Positions 38,251 through 48,945 are shown, counted from the first letter of the stretch. The stretch: 64,000 bases of DNA from Epiperipatus broadwayi (GCA_028023455.1 JAQFVV010000445.1:124001-188000), one strand, 5' to 3'. A program made the numbers and translations. Notes: generated from the sequence alone by a model not told the origin.

Positions 38251-38690
38251 ATTGTTAAAATGATGTTGCCTTGACAACAGTTTGAAATTGTTGATTGTTA
38301 TTGATATTGGAATTCTCTAAGTGTTGACTGGTTTTTAATATATATATATATGTGTGTTGCTTTACTTTTTCAAATATTTTTTAAAAAAGCAAACTTCCTG
38401 CAATTTGTTAAATAAGATAATAAATGGTTTGGCTGAAGATCTCTCAGCCCCATATAGCTATTTGAGTTAGATAGCTGGGTTTGAAGATATTTAGGTGTTT
38501 GAAATTTTTAGAGTTTCTACTCAATAGTCAACTCTTAGATAAATGCTGGCTTTGGGTTAGTATTTTTAGATCTAGTGTCTGAAGCTATCTAGTGCCTCTC
38601 TGAGGAGTGCCAAAAGCATGAAATCATTGATCAGGGGATGGGGGGGGATTAATATAGAGATATTTTAAAAGTTTTCTCTCCCTAGGCATT
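38251..38690 (+). mobile_element. HHR-D element (Penelope-terminus-like)
   Basis: Starts with an 89-bp block (38251-38339; TTGCCTTGACAACAG and ATTGTTATTGATATTGGAAT) that recurs inverted at 63026-63114 beside the Penelope-like 3' end. It then holds TCAGCCCCATATAGCTATTT, similar to the CAGGCCCATA block of HHR-A and HHR-B, then TTAGATAAATGCTGGCTTTG as in HHR-B, and a hammerhead at 38595-38637. The limits are approximate; the 3' end is set at the G-run after the ribozyme. Confidence 0.6.
38595..38637 (+). ncRNA. HHR-D hammerhead ribozyme, intact core
   Basis: A 43-nt type I hammerhead. Stem I CCTCT/AGGGG (5 bp, one G-U); core CTGAGGA (fits CUGANGA); stem II GTGC/GCAT with loop CAAAA; second core GAAA; stem III ATC/GAT with 3-nt loop; cleavage after C at 38632. 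No conserved position is missing. It is less certain than HHR-A because there is one copy only, and stem I beyond 5 bp is not obvious. Confidence 0.72.
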
Positions 38691-39436
38691 TATCTCAAAA
38701 GCTTGTTGAGCAGTTAGCAAACCTCTTTGTTTAAGATAATAGAATCATTTAAAATAATTAATGATTATGTTGTCATAGAAACTAATGAATTATATGGAGT
38801 GATAACTTTCTCTTCTGTTTGCTTATTTATTAAAATAATTTCAATTTATTAAAAAAATATGATTTCAATAAAGAATCTTGTGATATGGTGATATAGTATT
38901 CGTATGCTTTATAATCTGATTTTGAACCCAGACTATATAGAATTTGAATTTTTTTTAAGTTCTTATGATTTTCTTTTCTATGATTTAGTTTATTTTATGG
39001 AGATAATAAAGCAAAAATAGAAAATTCTAAATTTCAGAAACCAACAATGGAAATATATGATAATATCTTCTTTTCCAATGTTCCTTTAGGGATTGAAGGA
39101 GGTATTCGTTTCAATTTTGAAATCTGCTGAACTTTAGACATCCCATTGAAATTGATGCCATTGTAAATATAACAATCATAGACATAGTAATATGCATATA
39201 TATTATATTTATTTCTATAAGTGCTTCTCAATCTTAAAATCTTCACAATAATATCTTGATATCTCAAAATTTTCTGACATTTACAAATATTGAAGTTTTG
39301 CAGTAGCTGTATTAACTGATATGTATATACATACATTCTTATTACACACATAAAAATAAAATATACAAAGGTTTACATAATGTATAAGTATACTTTCCTC
39401 TCCATCTCATGTGACAGATTTTATAGGGGGATTCAC
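38691..39436. other. A+T-rich DNA, no gene seen
   Basis: The minus-strand frame at 39034-39351 shows no motif. Confidence 0.4.
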
Positions 39437-39449
39437 CATAGTAAACATT
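39437..39449 (+). repeat. HHR-A target-site duplication, left
   Basis: catagtaaacatt, identical to 40563-40575. It supports a single insertion event for everything between. Confidence 0.85.
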
Positions 39450-39616
39450 AAACCACTAAACATCACATGATCACTATCTCATACTAGCACGTAATTGTTA
39501 TTAAACAATTCAAAACTAAGCAAAACTCTCCATATAGTAGTGCCATCTTGTGCTAACAAGAGCAATCAATGGATGCCAGAAGGCTTGTGCATAAAATCCC
39601 TATCTAGTGCCTATTC

Positions 39617-39675
39617 ATCCAATATCCCCAGACTAGTTTCTGGCTTGTTGCCTTCATCAGTGAGGAGCCTTGGAT
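39617..39675 (-). ncRNA. HHR-A hammerhead ribozyme, intact core
   Basis: A 59-nt type I hammerhead on the minus strand. Stem I is ATCCAA/TTGGAT plus TCCTCA/TGGGGA around a GGC/TA internal loop. The core is CTGATGA. Stem II is a short GGC/GCC helix with an A.A apposition next to the core. The second core is GAAA. Stem III is AC/GT with a 2-nt TA loop, and cleavage is expected after GTC. One loop base differs from the copy at 40408. Confidence 0.88.
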
Positions 39676-40082
39676 CTGAGAGCATTGCACCTAGATCTTA
39701 GGATCTAATGCAACCCTCCAGCACCCACCTTTTAACTCTATTTAACTACAAAACTATGAGAATGAAATTGAAAACACAATTAATATTTTTCAATCCAAAC
39801 TCAATAGCTTATATAGTCATATGGGTCTGAACTCAATTCAGCACCCATACATTTTGGTGTCTTTGGCTCTTTAACAACCATAGCCACCATAATCCTATTA
39901 GGCAGGACTGGTGATAAACCACTAAACATCACATGATCACTATCTCATACTAGCACATAATTGTTATTAAACAATTCAAAATAAAGCAAAACTCTTCATA
40001 TAGTAATGCCATCTTGTGCTAACAAGAGCAATCAATGGATGCCAGAAGGCTTGTGCATAAAATCCCTATCTAGTGCCTACTC

Positions 40083-40141
40083 ATCCAATATCCCCAGACT
40101 AGTTTCTGGCTTGTGGCCTTCATCAGTGAGGAGCTTTGGAT
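40083..40141 (-). ncRNA. HHR-A hammerhead ribozyme, intact core
   Basis: Same structure and core as the copy 466 bp upstream; the internal loop is AGC instead of GGC. It marks the junction between the tandem units. Confidence 0.88.
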
Positions 40142-40407
40142 CTGAGAGCACTGCACCTAGATCTTAGGATCTAATTAGGATCTAATGCAACCCTCCAGCA
40201 CCCACCTTTTAACTCTATTTAACTACAAAAGTATGAGAATGAAATTGAAAACACAATATTTTCAATCCAAGCTCAATAGCTTATATAGTCATATGAGTCA
40301 TATGGGTGTTTTCAATTTCATTCTCATAGTTTTGTAGTTAAATAGAGTTAAAAGGTGGGTGCTGGAGGGTTGCATTAGATCCTAAGATCTAGGTGCAGTG
40401 CTCTCAA

Positions 40408-40466
40408 ATCCAAGGCTCCTCACTGATGAAGGCCACAAGCCAGAAACTAGTCTGGGGATATTGGAT
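40408..40466 (+). ncRNA. HHR-A hammerhead ribozyme, intact core
   Basis: Plus-strand copy in the inverted unit. Core CTGATGA and GAAAC, stem III AC-TA-GT, predicted cleavage between C40452 and T40453. Both halves of stem I pair fully apart from one G-U. Confidence 0.9.
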
Positions 40467-40562
40467 GAGTAGACACTAGATAGGGATTTTGTGCACAAGC
40501 CTTCTGGTATCCATTGATTGCTCTTGTTAGCACAAGATGGCACTACTATATGGAGAGTTTTG

Positions 40563-40575
40563 CATAGTAAACATT
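40563..40575 (+). repeat. HHR-A target-site duplication, right
   Basis: catagtaaacatt, identical to 39437-39449. Confidence 0.85.
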
Positions 40576-41234
40576 GTCAATTTGTATTCACTATTTTAAT
40601 TATCATAAAACTGTTTTCTATAATATAGTTTAAGCAAATATTTGAATTTTTTTTAAAAAAAAACATCATTTGCCTTTTTTAAAAGTCAACCATTTTGTAA
40701 TAGTGGTGATATCATAATATAAGGATTTCATGAAATTAATGGCATTGGAAGATATAATGGAGACGTTTATACCAAAATGAGATACAGTAAAGAGTTTATT
40801 CATTAAATACACAAATTATATTTTGATTATATAATATAATACTTACCTAATTTTAGTCCAATATACTTGATACTCTAAACTTTAATTTATGACCCAGGTA
40901 AATAAAATTTTCATTTCTTCCAGACAATACATAATCAGAATTATACCTTGATCACATATTGCAACAATGTGCATTAAAAAAAATATTTTAATGTATATAT
41001 TTCCAAAACTATATTTACTCAATAAATTTTTGTTTAAATTTTTATAAATACTAATTCCACTCGTTGAAATGCTGTCATTATAAATCTAAATTATTTTTGT
41101 TAAAAAAAAAAGAGAGAAAAATATATTCCATGCTTTATACAATTAATAATAAATTTTATAAAACAAGCAGTATTAAACAACATAAGTTGAATATATCCCT
41201 TACTTGTATAATTTTACTCAGTATCTTTGCTTTT
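40576..41234. other. A+T-rich DNA, no gene seen
   Basis: No supported feature. Confidence 0.4.
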
Positions 41235-41330
41235 GACAAGCGTTGGTGGCCTAGTGGTTAGCATAGCTGCCTTTCAAGCAGCTGGACCGAGTTTGCTTCC
41301 CAGTCAACGCTTTGGCATATGAAAAAAAAA
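41235..41330 (+). repeat. tRNA-Gly-like SINE, family 1
   Basis: GCGTTGGTGGCCTAGTGGTT (A box), an anticodon arm GCTGC-CTTTCAA-GCAGC, the B-box region GAGTTTGCTTCCC, a restored acceptor arm TCAACGC, then TTTGGCATATG and a nine-A tail. The anticodon here reads TTC, a change from TCC in other copies. Confidence 0.85.
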
Positions 41331-42889
41331 TAGCAGCTTTCATCACAAATATAAAAAAATTATCAGCGAAAAAAAAATACAAATGTTATTCAGTACAGAG
41401 CTTTTCAATCAAACCTCAATCATATACAACAACAAAATGTATTAATAATACAATTTAAAATGTTTAGCATTATTCTGAAAATAATTTTTATTTAACTAAT
41501 TTCTAATTAACATTTTCAAACCTATAAAAATTTTAATTCCCCAGGCAAAATGTGTTATTTTAAAGCACAACTATATCAGCAAAAAAATTAAAGATTTAAT
41601 CATTTATATTATTAAAAATACAACAATCAATTAATTACACATTGCACTTTTGATCTAATTTTTGTTTAATTATAACTGCATTTATGTAAAATGAATAAAA
41701 TCATAAACTATTGATTTAAACAAAAAAAAATTAACAGTACTGCAAAAAAATTTAAATGTTTTATTGATTAGATAATTACAAAAGCAAAATATTTTTATAA
41801 CAGAACATAAAGTGCATTAAACATAAATTTAAAAATTACATTATGTAAGCCCTTTTTCTACATGCTTCATTTTAATTTAATAAATCATGATTCAGCCAAT
41901 GTCAATTTTATTCTATGTAAAATTCTAAATTATAATCGTAAATTTAAAACAACATTAAAAAAAATTATAACAACTGAGATGTTTTTATTCTACAGTATAT
42001 TTACCAACATAATAGTACTTTTTATTAATAATATGTATAGTATTGATTAATTACCACTTTTTTATTGAGTTATTTATTTGGGTTTTAAATGAGTTATATT
42101 TTTAATTTAAGATCACAAATTTTTTGCCCTAGGAAATCATTATAATTTCTTGTTTGTTATATAAGATTTCTGATTAGCAAGACATTTTTGGTGATTTGTC
42201 AGACTAAATCTGAATTGTGCAAACATATCAGGTAACCCAAAAAACAATAAGATCTAATCTATAAAGGTATTATTATTTTGTATTTCTCATCATAGTCAAG
42301 ACTTCATAGTATTTCAAGTTTCTTGTTTAGTAATCTTTAAAACATAAAAAATAAAATATAAAAACCTTGATTTAGCGTTCCACTATCTCACTAAATGTCA
42401 TACTCACCCTTTAATCAATAATTTAATAGTAATTATTTTCTTATATACACATAAATGTCTCACTATTCAGTACTAGTATATCCATATTCCATATTTATAA
42501 CAAAATTTGAATTTAATCTACATTTCAAAATTCGATCAAGATGATTTTTTTTTAGTTTAATTATTCACTCTAATTAATTATTCATCAAACTTTGATTTCT
42601 GAATTGATAACAAATAACTTTTCTTTAAAGATAAAAACCAGATGTAAAATCATTTAAGTCCTTATCACACAATTCTCAGCAAGCATAATAAATTATGGAT
42701 TTTTCTATATTATTCCTCTATGAAAAAGTGATAGTGGATGCATCATTTGCAAATCTACATATTTATTTATCTTATTATGATATAAGGGTAAAAATGTACA
42801 TTATATCTTTATGCTGAATTTCAAAGACAATTTGTTATATATGATGAATTGTAAATCAGAAATGTTGCATAAAAAAAAAACAATTATGA
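41331..42889. other. A+T-rich DNA, no gene seen
   Basis: No supported feature; old repeat of the 28 kb type may begin before 42890. Confidence 0.4.
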
Positions 42890-43172
42890 TGAGATTTTAT
42901 AGGAAAAAATTATATTTTAAATTCAAAGTACATAAAAATTCAATTAAAAAAATAATGCTTAAATTTTAAAAAAATGTTAATGAATAAATGAACATTTTAC
43001 TAAACATATTATTTAAAAAATTACTAATCTGGTGTAAATATACTGTATAAAAACGTTTTAGCTGCTATAACTTTATATATATATAATAAAAAGTCAGATG
43101 TCACATGACTTATATATAGCTTGCAATTTACAAATATGTAATATTAAGAGCATGCTAATGAGCTCTAAACAA

Positions 43173-43200
43173 GCTTTTTTTTTTTTTTTTTTTTTTTTTT
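43173..43200. repeat. Poly-T run
   Basis: An uninterrupted T tract of about 28 in the left arm of HHR-B; the right arm has about 8 at the same place, so it has expanded since the arms formed. Confidence 0.9.
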
Positions 43201-43260
43201 TATGATAAATGCTACTACAAGAGAAGACATTCAAATCATTTTTATCTTGGATTGTCCCCA

Positions 43261-43309
43261 TCCCCAGACTGGTTTTGACCTATGGGTCTCTTCAGTGAGG
43301 AGTTGGGAC
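43261..43309 (-). ncRNA. HHR-B hammerhead ribozyme, one core change
   Basis: On the minus strand: stem I TCCTCA/TGGGGA, core CTGAAGA (CUGANGA), stem II GACC/GGTC with loop CATA, then AAAAC in place of GAAAC, stem III AC-CA-GT and GTC. The conserved G12 is A. Confidence 0.68.
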
Positions 43310-43560
43310 ATTAGATTCAAAAAACTAACTCAAGCTAAGCATTTATCTAAAATTAATTGTTAAGAAGAAGATCTGAAACTTTTATTATTACTATTGTTAT
43401 TTTGCTCTTGGGGCTTTGGCTAAATTAAATGGCTAAGCCTACTAATATATGGAGTATCTGAATTAAGTTCAGGCCCATAGTTGTCTAAAAGTTTCAGATC
43501 TTCTTGACAATTAATTTTAGATAAATGCTTAGCTTGAGTTGGTTTTTTTGAATCTAATGT

Positions 43561-43612
43561 CCCAACTCCTCACTGAAGAGACCCATAGGTCGAGACCGGT
43601 CTGGGTATGGGG
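43561..43612 (+). ncRNA. HHR-B hammerhead ribozyme, one core change
   Basis: CTGAAGA, stem II GACC/GGTC with loop CATA, then GAGAC in place of GAAAC, stem III AC-CG-GT and GTC. The change (A14 to G) differs from that in the other arm, so their common ancestor probably had an intact core. Confidence 0.68.
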
Positions 43613-43710
43613 ACAATCCAAGATAAAAATGATTTGAATGTCTTCTCTTGTAGTAGCATTTATCATAAAAAAAAGCTTGTTTAGAGCTCATTAGCATGCT
43701 CTTAATATTA

Positions 43711-44629
43711 TATATATATATAATAAATTCTATAAGAATATGTAGATAATTATCAAATATTATGGTAATAAATTTAAAACAATATTTATTACTTTAATAA
43801 GCCAGGTTTTTGATATGGTGTATCTTTGTCAAAGCACAACTAAAGTGAATATCAGCAAATATATTAACATATCCTCCTATGTATAAATGTGCAAAATAAT
43901 AAATATTGTTTTCAATGTATTACCGTAATATTTGATAATTATCTATATCCTCTTGTAGAATTTATTTTACTGCATATTATCTACAGTATATGCGTATAAT
44001 TTATTCTTATATGTATATAATTTTTTTATTTATTGTCGATCATTTTGTTTCGTATGCAATGAGAGAATATTTCCTGAATCACAATTCATTAAACTAATCA
44101 CAATGTATATTTTAAAATTAAAAAAAAAAAACTTAACGCAATATACATATTAAAATTTATTTTTAAGATACACTTTATGTTCTATTATCAAAGTTTTTTT
44201 TTACTTTTGTAGTATCTAATGAATAAAACTTTAATATTTTTTTTACACTGTTGTTAATATTTTTTTAAATAACACTTTGTAAATTTATTTATTTTACATA
44301 AATGCAGTGAAATTAAATAAATAATTTGATAATTTGATGAAGTTTTAATAATAAAATAATTAAATCTTTTTTTTTTGCCAATACTTTAAATGTGTCTCCA
44401 TTTATGTTTACAGTAAAAACTGTCATTATCTTGAATATTAAAACAAATTACAAGAATGATTTAAAATTAAATCAGTAAATGATATTTTTAACTTACATTT
44501 AGTACTCTTTGACCACATAATGATTATTAATTTCATAATGTACAAAATTATTTTTTTCTCATTTTTTATTTCCAAATAATTTACAATTATAATGTCTTTT
44601 GCAATTACAATTAATATTTAAATATAATT
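43711..44629. other. A+T-rich DNA, no gene seen apart from the old repeat
   Basis: Includes the right half of the old dispersed repeat from 44160. Confidence 0.4.
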
Positions 44630-44758
44630 ATAGTATATATACTTAAGCCAGATATAATTAAAGGGAAATTGAACACAGACTTTCAAGCTCCTTTCAGTTA
44701 ACCACTCCATCTTATACAAACAGTATACATGATCACATAACATGTGAAAAAGATAAAT

Positions 44759-44813
44759 GATCTTCAATATATGTATTTCATGCTGAACCAGTACTCAACA
44801 GTTTGTCCAGATC
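44759..44813 (-). ncRNA. HHR-C hammerhead, degenerate
   Basis: The core reads CTGTTGA; GAAA is intact and stem II is weakened (GTACT/AGCAT). Stem I GATCT/AGATC is kept. Confidence 0.6.
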
Positions 44814-44823
44814 ATCATCTCTT

Positions 44824-44860
<37 letters not shown>

Positions 44861-44862
44861 AA
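44824..44862. repeat. (CA)n(TA)n microsatellite
   Basis: CA repeats followed by TA repeats inside an HHR-C unit. Confidence 0.9.
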
Positions 44863-45308
44863 AGCAGTGCTTGATTTGTATTAAGACAGCAAATCTTCAA
44901 ACTTTAATGAACAGGTTTCAGTCTTTTCCACTCATCAACCCTTCATCCATCCATATCATTAAAAATCTGATGATGGTATGTTCAAAGTTCTTGTCTTCCA
45001 GTTTTGTTGCCATACTCATGTTCAAGTGTTAATTATTTTGACCTCTCATATGTAGTATCTTAGGACTATTTAAATGCACAGAAGAAGAGAAATTGACAAA
45101 ATGCATACTAAATCTTTAATATTTAAATACAAGTATAGTATATATACATAAGCTAGATATAATTAGAAGGGATTTGAATCCATATTTTCAAGCATATGCC
45201 ATCATTAGATTTTCAATTATATTGATGGCTGAAGAGTTGGGGAGTGAAGAAGATTGTAGCCTGTCCATTGAGGTTTGTAGATTTTTTTATCTTAATATAA
45301 ACCAAGCA

Positions 45309-45338
45309 CTTATATATATATATATATATGTGTGCACT

Positions 45339-45416
<78 letters not shown>
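45309..45416. repeat. (TA)n(TG)n(GA)n compound microsatellite
   Basis: TA, then TG, then GA blocks directly before an HHR-C hammerhead remnant. Open frames across it on both strands (about 45174-45455) are repeat artefacts. Confidence 0.9.
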
Positions 45417-45419
<3 letters not shown>

Positions 45420-45478
45420 GATCCAGACCAACTGATGAATACTTATTCAGAATGAAATAAGTATATTGAAAATTATTT
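45420..45478 (+). ncRNA. HHR-C hammerhead, weakened stem II
   Basis: Core CTGATGA and GAAA are both intact, stem III has ATA/TAT character, and stem I has CCAA near the core. Stem II (ATACT/AGAAT) has a mismatch and the outer stem I has decayed. Confidence 0.6.
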
Positions 45479-45884
45479 ATCTTTTTTCACAGGTATGTGG
45501 TCATGGGTATCAGTTGTATAAGATGGAGTGGATGATTAAAGATAGCTTGAAAGTCTAGGTTCAAATTCCCTCTAATTACAGCTAGATTAAGTATTTGTAT
45601 TTAAATATTACAGATTCAGATTGTATTCTGCTTATCCCTCATTTGTATATTTATACAAACTTTAAGGTCTTACATACAAGTTGTCAGAATGATTTACAGT
45701 CAACATGGATATGACAACAAAATTGGTAAACAAGGGCTTTGAACTTGCCATAATCATATTTTCAATGATATGAATGGCTAAAGAGTTAGAAATTGTAAAA
45801 GAGTGAAGCTTGTCCATTAAAGTTTAAAGATTTGCTATCTTAATATAAACTGAACACCGTTTATACATATGTGTGGGAGATGAT

Positions 45885-45939
45885 AATCCAGACCAACTGA
45901 GTAGTGCTGATTCAGCACAAAATACATATATTGGAGATT
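45885..45939 (+). ncRNA. HHR-C hammerhead, degenerate
   Basis: Stem II GTGCT/AGCAC and stem I CCAA/TTGG are kept; the core reads CTGAGTA and AAAA. Confidence 0.6.
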
Positions 45940-45980
45940 ATGTATCTATTTTACACATATGTGATCATGTGTATTGGTTG

Positions 45981-46032
45981 TATGCAATAGACTGGATGAT
46001 TGAAGGGAGCTTGAAAGTCTGGGTTCAAATCC
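45981..46032 (+). promoter_or_regulatory. tRNA-like internal pol III promoter of HHR-C
   Basis: A-box-like TATGCAATAGACTGG and B box GGTTCAAATCC (one change from GGTTCGAnTCC), about 27 nt apart, 40-odd bases downstream of the hammerhead. In a tandem array this would drive transcription through the next unit and its hammerhead. Function is inferred. Confidence 0.6.
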
Positions 46033-46239
46033 CCTCTAATTACAATAAATGCATTTTTGCTGCAAGCAAAATAACATTCATAAGAATTTTAATTATAAAT
46101 TTGGTTGAATGAATATATTTTATCTAATGTACTTGTTTTAAAAGTAATATTAATACACTTTGTTGTTATACATGATTAATGTATATTTTTATTAATTACT
46201 GTTTTAAATGAAATTGGAACTTTTTTTTTTTTTGCTTTT

Positions 46240-46610
46240 GTAGTCATTAACAATAAAAATCTTCTTTACCCTAGACATATCATAAATAAAAGCACATTGG
46301 AATAAAGCAAATAAAATATGGCAATCCTATTTTAATTATATAACAATAATATTATATTATGATTAAACTTTGTACTGCACTATGTGACATCATCAATCTT
46401 ACAAACTGGTCACCATTTTTTTTTAAAAAAGGTTGTTTTAAAAGAAAATGTTTATATATTTTTCTTTTTTCATATGTCAAACCATGGCCCGGGAGCGAAT
46501 CTGGGAAGCAGCTATGCTAATCTCTAGGCCATCAATGCTTAGCATGTTTATATTTTTAATATAACTGTTATAATGAATAATCAATTATAAATTAAAATAG
46601 TGGATAGAAA
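46240..46610. repeat. Old dispersed A+T-rich repeat, paralogue of 33240-33610
   Basis: Aligned with 33240-33610 over several ordered blocks; interrupted at 46463-46543 by a SINE that is absent from the paralogue. Confidence 0.6.
46463..46543 (-). repeat. tRNA-Gly-like SINE, family 1, with target-site duplication
   Basis: Its reverse complement has TAAGCATTGATGGCCTAGAG, then GCATAGCTGC, the B-box region AGATTCGCTCCC, and a tail TTTGACATATGAAAAAAG. Flanks ATGTTTATATATTTT (46448 onward) and ATGTTTATATTTTTA (46544 onward) are a near-identical duplication, evidence of retroposition. Part of the anticodon arm is deleted. Confidence 0.8.
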
Positions 46611-48790
46611 ATGTTGAAAATTACTAAGATGGATTATTGCATAAAGGACTTTCACTAACTGGGTAAACACGTATATATTTGTAACAAAAATTTGTACTTT
46701 AAATATATAATGAGAATTTTTTCTTATGTAGAAAAATATTTGTGTGAAAGATATGGTTTTGAGTCTATTGCTAATAAGTTGATAAAGGACTCCAAATTAG
46801 TGTTTTATGTGTGTTTGCATAGCTTCACTTTAACTAATAACAATAACAGTAATAATAATAATAAATTATTAATTGTTAATACAAGAATAAAATAATTGTT
46901 TAAACCAATCTTAAATAACTAGATGAATTGTGTATGGGTTTCTACTTTTAAAAACAAATGCTTACTTGAAATTTTTAACAACATAAAAAAATTATAATAT
47001 GATTTAGGATTTGAGCACAAGTGTCATTGCATATTATTTTTATTTGATAGTAAATTAAACAGTAATATTCAGTAATAATATTATACTTTATGTTTCATAT
47101 TTTGTGTAAATATACTTTTTTTTTGAATAATACAAACTTAAGTTATAAATATATACTTTTTTTTTCCAAACAAAAAAAATAAAATGGCAAAATAAATTCT
47201 ACAATTTTTTTTGGCTGCTTAAAGAAAAGAAGTATGAAAAAGGTTGACAGAAATTAGTTGATTAACTTTTTAATTTCAACTTTGGTTTGTTGACATTTTT
47301 TTAATATGTAACTTCAACACACATTGTCATTTAGGCGTTCTAAAATTTAATTTACTTTCAGCGCTAAAATTATATTCAGCAAATCTAAAATTTAAAACTT
47401 CTAATTCTTTTCTAAGAGAAAATTGTTAGAAGAAAACAGCATAGTAAATGTTCGATTTCTAGTTAGCATATAAATAAAGGAAAACGAATTTTTACACTTC
47501 TTGTTGAGAGAAAAATGAATGGGAATAGAAACTCCAAGATTTTTTTGTTGTATATAAAATTTCTCATAACAACACAACATTATAATTTCTGAAACTTATT
47601 CTTTTCTACTGAAGAATCAGACAAGGATTTATTTTAAATAAAACTATAAAACAGCAAAAATAGCTAATATTTTTTAGACAAACCTATTTTTTTAATTAGT
47701 TATAAATAAATATATACTCATATAGATCAGGTGTTTAGAAGGTCATGTGACATACAAACTAGGTTGAACTCCAATTCAGAAACTTTAGCCCTTAAGTTAA
47801 TCATTCTAACATTGCATTAAATTATGCACTGTTAAAAATTGAATAGTTAGTCATTAAAAATGTCCCACAATGTATGCACACCATAAATGACAGATTAAGA
47901 GTTACTTCATCAATCATTCACTGTGCTAAACCACATACAGCTAAAAATTAAAAAGTCAAAATATCATATGATGTTTAAATACTCAAAAGAAATGTTTAAG
48001 GCTTGCTCCAGAAAATTTTGTCTCCAATTTTATCATTCTACCACTGTACTAAACTATAGATAGTCATCCATTGTTAATCTATCTGGCTATTCAATTTTTA
48101 CCAAAGTTAAAAATCATCAAATTAATATCAATTAATAAAATGATTGGTGATGCATTATAAAACAAAAATAAACTTAAGTAAATTGTGAACTCATGGTTTG
48201 TGTTTATCTTTTAAAACAGCAATAAAGAATGTAATAAAATGCTCCACATAATATTCATTTTAAAATTACTGTATATTCTAAACAACTGCCATGCAAACAA
48301 TGAGTTATCCATTTCAGTGCTTCACATTATGAATAAAAATAACAGATAGAAACTCAGTTTTTTGCTTATCACAATGCTGTACATTTGTAAGCACTTTTCA
48401 ATTAAAGAAATTTTTGACTTTCATAAAAAAAAAATCTGACATTTGTTAAAATTGTAACTGAATTTATAAATTATAAATCAATTCATATTCTAGATTTGCG
48501 TAATTTAAAACTCTGAAAAGAAACTGTAACATTAATTATTTATTTAGATGCTTCTCCATCAGAGAAATTGAATTTTAAAATTGGTTATTAGTGTAAAATT
48601 ATGAAAAACTTATATTAAAATAATTCATTAATAAATTATAAAAAAATAAGTATGACTTTTTGAAAAAAAGAATCAAAAACACTCCCAGAAGTAGGTCTGA
48701 TTTTTGGCAAATAGTCGCCAATGATGAAGAATTAATCCGTTTTATTTAATGTAATGTTTTTCTTTCTAATTATCCATTCAGTCAACTGTA
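46611..48790. other. A+T-rich DNA, no gene seen
   Basis: No supported feature on either strand. Confidence 0.45.
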
Positions 48791-48945
48791 CTTTCATTCT
48801 GTCTATCTATTTATTCATTCTTACTTGCTACTTTTCATTTATCTATATTCTTATTTATCTAACTATTTTTTATCTACATAATGATATTTATTTATCTTCC
48901 TATCTAATCACTTATCTATTTATTCTTATAAATAAATAACAAATC
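48791..48945. repeat. Degenerate TCTA/TTTA tetranucleotide tract
   Basis: Irregular TCTATCTATTTATTC-type tetramers; the complementary strand is GATA-like. The open frame over it is low-complexity Ile/Tyr/Leu and not a gene. Confidence 0.65.

Larger units (their letters stand above)
39450..40562 (-). mobile_element. HHR-A element: two tandem units plus one inverted unit
   Basis: A 1113-bp composite with a 13-bp target-site duplication. Two minus-strand units lie head to tail (hammerheads 466 bp apart, at 39617 and 40083), followed near 40300 by an inverted plus-strand unit (hammerhead at 40408). Each unit has the same order: hammerhead, CTAGATCTTAGGATCTAATG block, CCTCCAGCACCCACC block, and in the complete unit a CAATAGCTTATATAGTCATA block. 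It carries no protein. The tandem ribozyme layout would release unit-length RNA on transcription and self-cleavage. Tandem hammerhead units are known from retrozymes and from the long terminal repeats of Penelope-like elements. Confidence 0.9.
43139..43710. mobile_element. HHR-B foldback element
   Basis: A large inverted repeat: arms about 43139-43385 and 43486-43710 with a central spacer of about 100 bp. The arms carry a hammerhead in opposite orientations and end in AGCATGCTAATGAGCTCTAA. A T-run of 28 or so (43173-43200) lies in the left arm only. The spacer has AATTAAGTTCAGGCCCATAG, close to a block of HHR-A (ACTGAGTTCAGGCCCATATG at 55724-55743), so the two families are related. Confidence 0.85.
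42890..44590. repeat. Old dispersed A+T-rich repeat, copy 2, interrupted by HHR-B
   Basis: The left part (42890-43100) and right part (44160-44590) match the two halves of 28237-28890 in order. The HHR-B hairpin and other sequence lie between, which suggests that the older repeat was split by later insertions. Confidence 0.45.
44630..46060 (+). mobile_element. HHR-C composite: minus unit(s), inversion, two plus units
   Basis: Minus-strand unit 44630-45120 and part of a second (to about 45195), then an inverted junction and plus-strand units up to about 46060. Hammerhead remnants lie at 44759, 45420 and 45885. The last unit keeps the best tRNA-like promoter (A box about 45981-45995, B box GGTTCAAATCC at 46022-46032). 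Internal (CA)n(TA)n and (TA)n(TG)n(GA)n tracts are expansions inside the element. Confidence 0.78.

Noticed and set aside
45174-45455. Overlapping open frames on both strands rich in Tyr-Ile, Cys-Val and Arg-Glu
   Set aside because: They translate the (TA)n(TG)n(GA)n tract inside an HHR-C element.
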